Assembly: GCF_018397995.1 (NCBI RefSeq)
Contig: NZ_BBQH01000013.1
Span: forward strand, 1-64,000
DNA: 64,000 nt
Reading direction: 5' to 3'
Origin: Rhizomonospora bruguierae
GTDB taxonomy: Bacteria; Actinomycetota; Actinomycetes; Mycobacteriales; Micromonosporaceae
Shown: one piece after another, positions 46,106 to 54,235 of the stretch
Layout of the letters: each line of letters starts with the position of its first letter
How positions within the stretch are numbered: the stretch's first letter is position 1
The notes under the pieces: model-generated
Database searches by the model: none
Told to the model about the DNA's origin: nothing
The model's input: only the letters and a program-made list of their open reading frames with translations
Translations under genes and position numbers: made by a program

Positions 46106-48073
46106 TCAGAGGTGGAAGATCACCGCGTCGGCGGTCTCCTCCCGCTCGATGCCCAGGCCGTACACGGGTGCGCCCAGGGCGACCTGCCACGGCGTGCCGG
46201 TCGCCTCCTCGCGCAGCACGATGACGGTCTTGACGCCCTGCTTGCGCAACTCGTCGACGCTCACCGGGTCCGGGAACGTCTCGGCCGACTTGCGGATCTG
46301 CTCCTGGAGCGCCGGCTGGAAGCCGCTGCCCCCGTTGACCACCTGCTGGAACCCGGTGACCGACCAGAGCATCACGTGCATGTCGTCGCGCTCGTTGCTG
46401 GGCAGAACCAGGATCGGGCCCGCGGCCGTGCGCATCACCGAGGGCTGCGCCGGCACCAGCGGGTGGGGCGTGGTGTTCAGGCCCTCCACGAGCACCAGCG
46501 CCAGCGGTACCAGGGTGGCCAGCCGCAGCAGCGGCCCGGGGCGCGCCGGTACCCGGTCGGCGCTGTACTCCACGGCCCGGTTGACGAACGCGCTCACCGC
46601 GCCGGCCGCGAGGATGCCGAGCAGCAGCGTGGTCCACACCATGAGCCGGCCCGAGGTGCGCAGGCCGTTCCAGCCGGGCAGGTTCTCGAACAGCACGAGG
46701 TAACCGACCCTGCCGCCGAAGAACCAGGTGCCCATCGCGAGCACCATCGTGACCAGCACGGCGGCGAACAGCAGCAGGCGGTGGCGCAGCTTCCAGACCG
46801 AGACGAACAGGCCGGCCAGCGCCAGCCCGTACAGCACGAAGCCGGGGAGCAGGGTCATCTCCGGGTGCCAGGGCAGCGCGTCCCGGGCGTGGGCGTGCAG
46901 CCCGCCCCAGATCCGCGACTCGGGCGGTGCCGTGAACAGGCCGGCCAGCGGCGCCGAGTACGCCTTCAGGTCGTCGATGCTGCGCTCGGCGTTCGGATGC
47001 GCCTGGGCCACCCGGAAGTACGGGATCGCCAGCAGGCCGCCGACCGCCGCGAAGAGCAGCCCCCCGGCCAGGTTCGCGCCCACCAGGGCCCACCCGAACG
47101 GGTGCCGGACGGGCCGGACCAGCCAGCGCCGCACGAACCAGGTGATCACCGCGACCACGCCGATGCCGGCCAGCGCGTACGCGAACGGCAGGCCGATGCC
47201 GAAGCCGAGGGTGAGCTGCCAGGTCGCGACCAGCCAGCCGGCCAGCACCCACCACGCGTTGCGCCGCTGCGGCCGGTACCCGTGGCGCAGTGAGTAGCCG
47301 TGCCCCCGGGCGAGCATGGCCAGGGCCAGCGCGATGCCACCGGTCGAGATCACGTGCAGGTGGCCGGCCTGGGCCAGCCGCCACGGCGCGTACGCGAAGG
47401 CGGCACCGGCGACCGCCGCGCCCGTGCGGTTCGCGCCGAGCTGCCGGACCAGCGCGTACGCCCCGAAGAAGGCCAGCGCGTGCAGCAGCACGTACATGAT
47501 GTTGTAGCGGACGATCGCGGCGGTGAAGCCACTGCCGATCATGCCGGCCGGTGCGTACCCGAGCAGCGTGTCGGAGAAGGCGAACGTGTACCGCTCCGGG
47601 AAGAACGTGTTCGAGTGCCACAGCTGGGCCGGGTCGGTGGTCAGGATGTGCCCGGACCAGGCCATCTGCCATGCCTGGAGGGTCGGGTCCCAGGTGTCCT
47701 GCGGGATCTTGTAGGCCGGGAACTCGAGCGTCGGCCAGGTCATCAGGGCGGCGAGGACCAGCGAGCCGAGGGCGGCGAGGGTCCACTCGTGCACCAGGAA
47801 CCGACCGACCGCGCGGGCGGCGCGCCGGAACCGGCCGGGGACCGTGACCGGCGCCGGGCCGAACGCGGCCCACGGATCATCCGGCTTCTCCGCGGCGCCG
47901 TCTGCCCCGCCGGCGGCGTCCGCCTCGACCGCGGTGGCGGTGGCAGTGGTGGCGGTGGCGGTGGCCTCCTCGGCGGGCCGCTCGCGCTGCGCGGGTGCCG
48001 GCGCCGCGTCCCCCAGCGGGGTTTCCGCCGGCGCGGCGTCCTCCGGCGCAGCCGGTGGCTGGTCCGTTGTCAT
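46106..48073 (-). CDS. Large polytopic membrane protein, GT-C-like
   Basis: The protein has 655 aa from the ATG at 48073. An Ala/Thr/Glu-rich N-terminus of about 75 residues is followed by 11 or so membrane segments, with periplasmic loop features such as KIPQDTWDPTLQAWQMAW and LWHSNTFFPERYTFAFSDTLLGY near the N-terminal half. These resemble the lipid-linked sugar transferases of the GT-C superfamily. The C-terminal 150 residues form an extracytoplasmic domain. It lies 8 bases after the endonuclease IV-like gene. The sugar and acceptor are unknown. Confidence 0.8.
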   Translation of the reverse strand: MTTDQPPAAPEDAAPAETPLGDAAPAPAQRERPAEEATATATTATATAVEADAAGGADGAAEKPDDPWAAFGPAPVTVPGRFRRAARAVGRFLVHEWTLAALGSLVLAALMTWPTLEFPAYKIPQDTWDPTLQAWQMAWSGHILTTDPAQLWHSNTFFPERYTFAFSDTLLGYAPAGMIGSGFTAAIVRYNIMYVLLHALAFFGAYALVRQLGANRTGAAVAGAAFAYAPWRLAQAGHLHVISTGGIALALAMLARGHGYSLRHGYRPQRRNAWWVLAGWLVATWQLTLGFGIGLPFAYALAGIGVVAVITWFVRRWLVRPVRHPFGWALVGANLAGGLLFAAVGGLLAIPYFRVAQAHPNAERSIDDLKAYSAPLAGLFTAPPESRIWGGLHAHARDALPWHPEMTLLPGFVLYGLALAGLFVSVWKLRHRLLLFAAVLVTMVLAMGTWFFGGRVGYLVLFENLPGWNGLRTSGRLMVWTTLLLGILAAGAVSAFVNRAVEYSADRVPARPGPLLRLATLVPLALVLVEGLNTTPHPLVPAQPSVMRTAAGPILVLPSNERDDMHVMLWSVTGFQQVVNGGSGFQPALQEQIRKSAETFPDPVSVDELRKQGVKTVIVLREEATGTPWQVALGAPVYGLGIEREETADAVIFHL

Positions 48074-48081
48074 CGCCGCCC

Positions 48082-48858
48082 CTACCGGCTCAGGCGGTCG
48101 CGCAGGAACGAGATGTCCGCGCCCTGGCCCTCGGCGCCGCCCGGCGTCTCCACCACCACCGGGGCGCCGGCCGCGCGCACGACCGCCACGATCAGTTCCG
48201 GGTCGATCTGGCCGCGGCCGAGATTGTCGTGCCGGTCGCGGCCGGAGTCGAACGGGTCCCTGGAGTCGTTGGCGTGGATCAGGTCGATCCGGCCGGTGAC
48301 GGCCTTGACCCGGTCCACCAGGCCCAGCAGCTCCTCCCCGCCGGCGTGCGCGTGGCAGGTGTCCAGGCAGAAGCCGACCTCGTCGTACTCGCCGACCGCG
48401 TCCCACAGGCGGGCCAGCGCGTCGAGGCGGCGGGCGCAGGCGTTGTCACCGCCGGCGGTGTTCTCGATCAGTACCGGGAGCGGGAACCCGCCGGACTCGG
48501 CCGCGTACGCGAAGGTCTTGCGCCAGTTGTCGAAGCCCTTGGCCAACTCGCCGCCGCCGACGTGGCCGCCGTGCACGATCAGCCCCTTCGCCCCGACCGC
48601 GGCGGCGGCCTTGGCGTGGCTGAGCAGCAGCTTGCGGCTGGGGATGCGGATGCGGTTGTTCAGCGTCGCCACATTGATCACGTACGGCGCGTGCACGTAC
48701 ACGTCGACCTGGCCGCCGGCCAACGCCCCGGCGTCCGACCGGGGCTTCGGCGCCGTCCAGCCCTGCGGGTCCGCCAGGAAGAACTGGACCAGGTCGGCGC
48801 CGCGCGCGGCGGCCTCGTCGAGCGGTGCGGCGGGATCGACGTGCGCTCCGATTCGCAT
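48082..48858 (-). CDS. Endonuclease IV/AP-endonuclease-like TIM-barrel protein
   Basis: The product is 258 aa from ATG 48858 (MRIGAHVDPAAPLDEAAARG). It has the metal ligand pattern of endonuclease IV: VYVHAPYVIN, LIVHGGH, LIENTAGG, GFCLDTCHAHAGG, DLIHANDSRDPFDSGRDRHDNLG and VVVETPGG. Endonuclease IV cuts 5' to abasic sites. The many conserved His/Asp/Glu residues support activity, though related sugar-phosphate isomerases share the barrel. It is followed closely by the membrane protein gene. Confidence 0.88.
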   Translation of the reverse strand: MRIGAHVDPAAPLDEAAARGADLVQFFLADPQGWTAPKPRSDAGALAGGQVDVYVHAPYVINVATLNNRIRIPSRKLLLSHAKAAAAVGAKGLIVHGGHVGGGELAKGFDNWRKTFAYAAESGGFPLPVLIENTAGGDNACARRLDALARLWDAVGEYDEVGFCLDTCHAHAGGEELLGLVDRVKAVTGRIDLIHANDSRDPFDSGRDRHDNLGRGQIDPELIVAVVRAAGAPVVVETPGGAEGQGADISFLRDRLSR

Positions 48859-49033
48859 GCCCGCCACCCTACGACCCTCCACCGACATGGACGGCCCGCG
48901 GTGACCGCCACCGGAAATGATGCCCGGTGAGGGCGTCACCGCACTCGCCGGGCGGTCGTTGATCCGGGTGATTGCGGGCGGTGGCGCGTCGCTGCGGCGT
49001 GCCCCCCATCGGATGACCTGGGGGAGCAAGGGC

Positions 49034-49897
49034 ATGGGTCAGGGGTATCGACAGCGCGTGGCGGCGGCGGCCTCGGCGGTCGCGCTGGCGGGCGTGCCGC
49101 TGCTCCTGTCGACCGCCGCGCCCGCGTACGCGGACTCGGACAGCGCCCAGGAGTCGGACAGCGGCAGTGAGGTCGTGTTCGACGGCGGCGGGCTCGGCCT
49201 GTTGTCCTGCGGGTCGCGGCCGAGCGTCAGCGACCTGACCGTGCCGGCGGAATCCACGGTGCGCTTCGTCAACCGGCTCAACCAGGGCGCCACGCTGCGG
49301 CTGGACGGCCGGGACGCGGCCCGGGTGCCGCGCGGCGGGGTCCGGCCGGTGCTGTTCCACCGGGGGCCGGTGCGGGTGGAGATGGTGCCGGACTGCCTGG
49401 CGAACGTCGGCTCGAAGTACGGCGCCACGATCGTCGAGGTGGAAAGGGTGGATCGGGCGACGCCCGGGACGACGGGCGCACCCACCGGCGCCGCACCGTC
49501 GTCCGGCGCGGGTACCGGATCGAGCGCGCCGTCACCCGCCGGCTCGTCGCCCGGCGGCGTACCGGGGCGCCGCACTCCGGGCGCGGCCCGTACCTCGCAC
49601 GGCGCGGGCGACGGCACGGGGGTCAACCCCGACGGCACCCCCTCGGCCCCGCCGTCCCCCGCCGCCGTTGCCGCCCCGGGCGACGGTGGCAGCCCCGCCG
49701 CGGGCGGCGCTACCGTGGACGAAAACGCACCTCAGGGTGGGTGGGCGGCCGAGCCGGTCGCGGCCGGCGAGCCGGTCGGGGACACCGGGCCGGTGGGCCT
49801 GCTGGCGCTGATCGCCACCGTCTGTGTCGTGGGCGTGTCCATCGGAACAATTCGGGCTATCATTACCAAGCGTGCAACCCGCCCTAGCTGGGCGTAG
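49034..49897 (+). CDS. Secreted protein with C-terminal membrane anchor
   Basis: The ATG at 49034 follows GGGGAGCAAGGGC. The 287-residue protein has a clear signal peptide (RQRVAAAASAVALAGVPLLL, cleavage likely after AYA). A folded domain of about 110 residues with two Cys follows, in which strands such as TVRFVNRLNQGATLRLDGRD suggest a cupredoxin- or Ig-like beta sandwich. Next come a Pro/Ser/Gly-rich linker and a membrane helix near the end (LLALIATVCVVGVSIGTIRA) with a basic tail. It is likely cell-surface displayed. Function is unknown. It precedes the rpsF operon. Confidence 0.83.
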   Translation: MGQGYRQRVAAAASAVALAGVPLLLSTAAPAYADSDSAQESDSGSEVVFDGGGLGLLSCGSRPSVSDLTVPAESTVRFVNRLNQGATLRLDGRDAARVPRGGVRPVLFHRGPVRVEMVPDCLANVGSKYGATIVEVERVDRATPGTTGAPTGAAPSSGAGTGSSAPSPAGSSPGGVPGRRTPGAARTSHGAGDGTGVNPDGTPSAPPSPAAVAAPGDGGSPAAGGATVDENAPQGGWAAEPVAAGEPVGDTGPVGLLALIATVCVVGVSIGTIRAIITKRATRPSWA

Positions 49898-50187
49898 CGG
49901 TACAATTCAACAGGCTCCGCGGGGCGTCTCTTGTCCAACCTCGTCGGTGTGGTCGTTCCTCCCCAGGTCCCACCCAAAGAAGACGGACGAGAGCGCCCCG
50001 CGGCTTTTCGTCGCCGAGGGCCGCCTCCGTCGCGAGGGGCCCTTCGGCGCGTCCGGGTCACCCGAGTATTCTGGTCGGGTTCGTCTGCCGCGCCGCCGGA
50101 TCCGCCGGTCGGCCGGCCGCGAACAGACGCACGACCTCCTGCCACGGACGGACCGTGGCCGCCAAGACCAGAGGAGGTGAGTAAGTC
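49898..50187 (+). promoter_or_regulatory. Leader and candidate promoters of the rpsF operon
   Basis: TACAAT at 49901-49906 and TATTCT at 50067-50072 are -10-like hexamers, neither with a strong -35. The long leader may carry an S6:S18 autoregulatory element, known in other bacteria but not verified here. GAGGAGGTGA precedes the rpsF TTG start. Confidence 0.35.
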
Positions 50188-50478
50188 TTGCGTCACTACG
50201 AAATCATGGTCATCCTCGACGCCAGCCTCGAGGAGCGCACCGTCGCCCCGTCTCTCGACACGTACCTCAACGTGATCCGGACCGCGGGTGGCTCGGTGGA
50301 GAAGCTCGACGTCTGGGGCCGCCGGCGCCTGTCGTACGAGATCGACAAGAAGGCCGAGGGCATCTACGCCGTCATCGACCTGCAGGCGACGCCTGCGGCG
50401 GTGGCGGAGCTGGATAGGCAGCTGCGGCTCAACGAGTCGGTGCTGCGCACCAAGGTCATCCGGCCGGAGATGCGCTGA
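50188..50478 (+). CDS. rpsF: 30S ribosomal protein S6
   Basis: S6 binds S18 in the small-subunit platform. The 96-residue protein starts at TTG after GAGGAGGTGAGTAAGTC and begins [20 protein letters not shown] (initiator read as Met). The S6 core [20 protein letters not shown] is present. The order rpsF-ssb-rpsR-rplI is conserved. Confidence 0.97.
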   Translation: MRHYEIMVILDASLEERTVAPSLDTYLNVIRTAGGSVEKLDVWGRRRLSYEIDKKAEGIYAVIDLQATPAAVAELDRQLRLNESVLRTKVIRPEMR

Positions 50479-50585
50479 CGCATCGCCGGTCCGTCCGCCC
50501 GAGGCTCATCGCGCGACCGCCAGTCCTGTCGCAGGGCTGTGGCAGCCTGTCGGCAACAGACGATGAGCGCCCGAGGAGTTAGGTC

Positions 50586-51101
50586 ATGGCAGGAGACACC
50601 ACACTCACCGTCATCGGCAACCTGACCGATGACCCCGAGCTGCGCTTCACCCCGTCGGGCGCCGCGGTCGCCAAGTTCCGGGTCGCCTCGACGCCCCGGT
50701 TCATGGACCGCCAGTCCGGCGAGTGGAAGGACGGCGAGCCGCTGTTCCTCTCCTGCACCGTGTGGCGGCAGGCGGCGGAGAACGTCGCCGAGTCGCTCCA
50801 GCGGGGCTCGCGCGTGATCGTCACGGGGCGGCTGCGCCAGCGGTCGTACGAGACGCGTGAGGGCGAGAAGCGCACGGTCATCGAGCTGGAGGTCGACGAG
50901 ATCGGCCCGTCGCTGCGGTACGCCACGGCGAAGGTGCAGAAGATGTCGCGCTCCGGCGGCGGTGGCGGCGGCTTCGGCGCCTCCGGTGGCAACTCCGGCG
51001 GGAGCAACTTCGACGACCCCTGGGCGACCGCCTCACCGGCGCCGTCCGGCGGGAACTCGGGCGGCGGTGGCGGCAACTTCGACGACGAGCCCCCGTTCTG
51101 A
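50586..51101 (+). CDS. ssb: Single-stranded DNA-binding protein
   Basis: SSB coats single-stranded DNA and recruits partners through its tip. The 171-residue protein has the OB fold ([20 protein letters not shown] through [20 protein letters not shown]), a Gly-rich linker and the acidic tip FDDEPPF. It lies between rpsF and rpsR and belongs to the operon. Confidence 0.97.
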   Translation: MAGDTTLTVIGNLTDDPELRFTPSGAAVAKFRVASTPRFMDRQSGEWKDGEPLFLSCTVWRQAAENVAESLQRGSRVIVTGRLRQRSYETREGEKRTVIELEVDEIGPSLRYATAKVQKMSRSGGGGGGFGASGGNSGGSNFDDPWATASPAPSGGNSGGGGGNFDDEPPF

Positions 51102-51124
51102 GCTGAGTAGACGGAGTAACAGAC

Positions 51125-51364
51125 ATGGCCAAGGCAGCCGCGCTGCGCAAGCCGAAGAAGAAGGTGAATCCGCTCGACAAGGAGGGGATCACCTACATCG
51201 ATTACAAGGACACCGCGCTGCTGCGCAAGTTCATCTCCGACCGCGGCAAGATCCGCGCTCGGCGGGTGACCGGGGTCACCTCCCAGCAGCAGCGCCAGAT
51301 CGCCCGTGCGGTCAAGAACGCCCGCGAGATGGCGCTCCTGCCGTACACGACGACGGCCCGCTGA
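51125..51364 (+). CDS. rpsR: 30S ribosomal protein S18
   Basis: The 79-residue basic protein contains [20 protein letters not shown] and [20 protein letters not shown], typical of S18. It partners S6. A basic start ([12 protein letters not shown]) is common in actinobacteria. It lacks the Cys-containing N-terminus of zinc-type S18 paralogues. Confidence 0.96.
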   Translation: MAKAAALRKPKKKVNPLDKEGITYIDYKDTALLRKFISDRGKIRARRVTGVTSQQQRQIARAVKNAREMALLPYTTTAR

Positions 51365-51378
51365 GAGGGGGCACTTCC

Positions 51379-51828
51379 GTGAAGATCATTCTGACCCAGG
51401 AGGTGTCCGGCCTCGGCTCGCCCGGCGACATCGTCGAGGTCAAGGACGGGTACGGCCGCAACTACCTGCTGCCGCAGGGCTTCGCCATCCGGTGGACCAA
51501 GGGCGGCGAGAAGCAGGTGTCGGTCATCCAGCGGGCCCGCGCGGCCCGGGAGATCCGCGACCTGGGCCACGCCAACGAGGTCAAGGGCCGGCTCGAGGGC
51601 CTCAAGGTCACCCTGTCGGCGCGCGCCGGCACGGCCGGTCGGCTGTTCGGCTCGATCACCCCGGCCGAGGTCGCCGAGGCGGTCCGCGCCGCCGGCGGTC
51701 CGGCGCTGGACCGGCGCCGGCTCGAACTGCCGACGCAGATCAAGTCGGTCGGCTCGTACCAGGTGTCCGTGAAGCTGCACCCGGAGGTCACGGCGAAGTT
51801 CAGCGTCACGGTGAACCGCGCCAACTGA
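51379..51828 (+). CDS. rplI: 50S ribosomal protein L9
   Basis: L9 is an elongated two-domain protein that helps maintain reading frame. The 149-residue product begins [20 protein letters not shown] with [17 protein letters not shown], the L9 signature. The C-terminal domain runs [20 protein letters not shown] to [16 protein letters not shown]. The start is GTG 14 bases after rpsR. Confidence 0.97.
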   Translation: MKIILTQEVSGLGSPGDIVEVKDGYGRNYLLPQGFAIRWTKGGEKQVSVIQRARAAREIRDLGHANEVKGRLEGLKVTLSARAGTAGRLFGSITPAEVAEAVRAAGGPALDRRRLELPTQIKSVGSYQVSVKLHPEVTAKFSVTVNRAN

Positions 51829-51890
51829 CGGCCAGCACGTGAGCGGGGCGGCGGGCGATGAGCCCGGCGCCCCGCTTTCGTCGCCCCGGC

Positions 51891-53885
51891 TCAGCTCAGC
51901 GACTGGCCGGTGATGGCGGAGAAGACCACGGTCGCGACGCCCGCGCCGACCGCGGCCGCCGCGAAGCCGACCCAGATCGGCCGCCAGGTCCGCCCGGCCC
52001 AGCGCAGCATCGCCGCCATCAACAGGCTGATCAGCAGCGACCCGGCCGCCGTGGGCAGCGCGCCGCGCAGCGAACCCAGCGCGCTCCCCCGCTGGTCACC
52101 CGCGCCGCCCAGCATGATCCACATTGCCGCCAGGGCGAGCGGGACCGCGTACCAGGTGACCGTCCACAAAGCGGTCACCCAGTACCGCTGGTCGGCGGCC
52201 TCGTGGGTGCCTTCGCTCGACTCGTCCTCCCGCCCCCGGTCCGGCCACTGGCGCTCGCGCGGTGGGGCGTATCGATTGGCCGGCGAGCCGGCGCTGCCGC
52301 GGCTCCCCCCGGCGATGACCCCCGGCGGCGTGGAGCGTGGGACGACGGTGGGGTCCTGGCCGCCGGGGCCGGCCGCCGCCGAGCGTGCCGTCGTCACCAC
52401 GGGACGGCCCCGGTAGTCGGTGGCCGCCGTATCGGCGTACCGGGGAGTCGTGCCGCCGGAGTAGCCCGTTGACGGTGGTGCCGAGCGTGGTGCCGGTGTG
52501 CCGGTGACGTGGCTTCCCGCGCCGGTGCCGGCGGGCGGTGCCGAGCGTGGGCCCCCGACCGCGGGGACGCGGCTCTCTGCGCCGGCGGTGCCGGGCGCCG
52601 GGTCAGCGGCGCGAAGGTCGGCGGGGCGCCACCGGCGTTCCCGCCCCTCCCACGAACGCGGCTCCGGTTCGGTCTCCCGCCGGGACCGGTAGCCGTTGGC
52701 GACGCCGTCACGGGGTTCCAAGCCGTGCCAGGTGGACGTGCCAGGCGGCCCGGACCTGGGCGCCAAGCCCGACCACGAGGACCCGTCCGGTGGCCCGGAG
52801 CGAGGTTCCGAGCCCGCCCGGGACGGACCGACCGGCGGTGCGGATCGCGGCTCCAAGCCTGGCCAGGATCCGGCGGCCTGGGGTGCCGAGGGTGGCTCCA
52901 AGCCTGGCCAGGATCCGGCGGCCTGGGGTGCCGAGGGTGGCTCCAAGCCTGGCCAGGACCCGACGCCCGGGGGTGCCGAGGCAGGCCAGGCCGGCGCGCC
53001 GGGCGGTGCGGAGCGAGACTCTAGGCCGGACCGGTCGCCACGGGCGCCGGGAGTGCCGCCCCGACCCCGCCGACCGCTCGTCCCGTCGGAGCGAGCGGCT
53101 CTGCTTGACCCGTCGCCGCCGCGAGTGGACCGGGAGGTCGTGCGCTCTCCGGTCGTCCAGGTGCCGAGGTCGGCGTTGTAGCGCGGCGAATCCTCGGCGC
53201 CGTGCCAGGAGGGATCATCCGGGCCCGGCAGCACCGGGTTCCCCCGACCCGGCCAGGTGTGCGGCCCGCTGACGGGCCGACCAACCGGCCCGCTCACCGG
53301 CCGACCAACCGGCCCGCTGACCGGCCGCGAGGTCGGCCCGCTGATGGGCCTATCGACCGGCCCGCTGACCGGTCGCCCGACGGGCCCGCTCACGGGCCGG
53401 GAGGAGTAGCCGCTGACGGGCCTGTCCGCGGGCCCGCTGACCGGGCGGGCCGCCGGGCCGCTCACCGGCCAGGACGGCGACCCGCTGGCGGGCCTGGAAT
53501 CCGCGCCGCTGACGGGCGGCGACGAGTAGCCGCTCGCCGGCCGGTCCACCGGCCCGCTGACCGGTCGCGAAGCCGGGCCGCTCGCCGGCTGCCCAGCCGC
53601 TCCGCTGACCGGCCAGGACGCCGGCCCGCTGACGGGCCGCGACGGATAGCCGCTCACCGGACGCGACCGGAGACCTTCGCCGGCCGGGTCGCGGGACGCT
53701 CCGCGCCAGCCGCTGCGCGCGTCGCTCGCCGGCTCGCTCGCCGGGCGGTCCGGCGGGACGACGCGGCCGCCGTATTGGGCGCCATAACGGGACGATTCAC
53801 CGTGCCGGGCATCCGGCTCGGCGCCGGGGTCGGTCGGGTAGGCACCCCGAGCGCGGGCGCGCTCCTCCCAGTCGCCGTAGCTCAC
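51891..53885 (-). CDS. Repeat-rich disordered protein with C-terminal membrane domain
   Basis: From the GTG at 53885 the product has 664 aa. The first 540 residues are low-complexity. A central block repeats RPVSGP-like units about 20 times, and a second has 15-residue repeats ([15 protein letters not shown]). The last 110 residues hold about three hydrophobic segments ([58 protein letters not shown]). The frame is open to 53990. I do not recognise a family. It is convergent with rplI and divergent from dnaB. Confidence 0.75.
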   Translation of the reverse strand: MSYGDWEERARARGAYPTDPGAEPDARHGESSRYGAQYGGRVVPPDRPASEPASDARSGWRGASRDPAGEGLRSRPVSGYPSRPVSGPASWPVSGAAGQPASGPASRPVSGPVDRPASGYSSPPVSGADSRPASGSPSWPVSGPAARPVSGPADRPVSGYSSRPVSGPVGRPVSGPVDRPISGPTSRPVSGPVGRPVSGPVGRPVSGPHTWPGRGNPVLPGPDDPSWHGAEDSPRYNADLGTWTTGERTTSRSTRGGDGSSRAARSDGTSGRRGRGGTPGARGDRSGLESRSAPPGAPAWPASAPPGVGSWPGLEPPSAPQAAGSWPGLEPPSAPQAAGSWPGLEPRSAPPVGPSRAGSEPRSGPPDGSSWSGLAPRSGPPGTSTWHGLEPRDGVANGYRSRRETEPEPRSWEGRERRWRPADLRAADPAPGTAGAESRVPAVGGPRSAPPAGTGAGSHVTGTPAPRSAPPSTGYSGGTTPRYADTAATDYRGRPVVTTARSAAAGPGGQDPTVVPRSTPPGVIAGGSRGSAGSPANRYAPPRERQWPDRGREDESSEGTHEAADQRYWVTALWTVTWYAVPLALAAMWIMLGGAGDQRGSALGSLRGALPTAAGSLLISLLMAAMLRWAGRTWRPIWVGFAAAAVGAGVATVVFSAITGQSLS
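52849..52983 (-). repeat. 45-bp tandem repeat inside the disordered protein gene
   Basis: Two exact 45-bp copies (52849-52893 and 52894-52938) and a diverged third (52939-52983) encode the 15-residue unit. Exactness at DNA level suggests recent duplication. Confidence 0.9.
53240..53660 (-). repeat. RPVSGP-coding degenerate tandem repeats
   Basis: Many imperfect copies of a segment reading CCGCTGAC(C/G)GG on the plus strand encode (S/G)RPVSGP. Unit lengths vary in multiples of three, so the protein frame is kept. Confidence 0.8.
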
Positions 53886-54047
53886 CCCCGAAGAGTGGCC
53901 GTTTCGATATCCGAGCGCAACCCTCCGGACGGCCTTCATAGGTATGTGGCGATCCCCCCGGCGTGTCGCACGAAGGTTTTTGTCCTCCACATCGCGTAGA
54001 TGCCGTTATCCCTGGTCAGCGGGGTGCGTCAGTGGTCTTCCCCATAG

Positions 54048-54100
54048 TTGTCCACAGGCTGTGCACAGCGTCACGCACACGCTGCCCGGCATTGTCCACA
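54048..54100. promoter_or_regulatory. Two perfect DnaA boxes upstream of dnaB
   Basis: TTGTCCACA occurs at 54048-54056 and 54092-54100, both in the same orientation, 44 bases apart, within the 350-base gap before dnaB. A TTATCCCTG is at 54006. This suggests control of dnaB (or the divergent gene) by DnaA. Confidence 0.65.
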
Positions 54101-54235
54101 GGTTGTCCCGATCCTCGTCCACCGGCCTGTTTGAAACGCTCTTCCCGGGTTCGTATCGTCGCCACGCTGCCTACCACCCTGATCGGGGTTGTCGTACCCG
54201 GCTGGTAGACCGCGACAAGGAGATCGGAGGCCCCG

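Noticed and set aside
48074-48406. N-terminal extension of the 766-codon frame before the ATG at 48073
   Set aside because: That part is Arg/Gly/Pro-rich and overlaps the endonuclease IV-like gene. The protein pattern begins at MTTDQPPAAPE.
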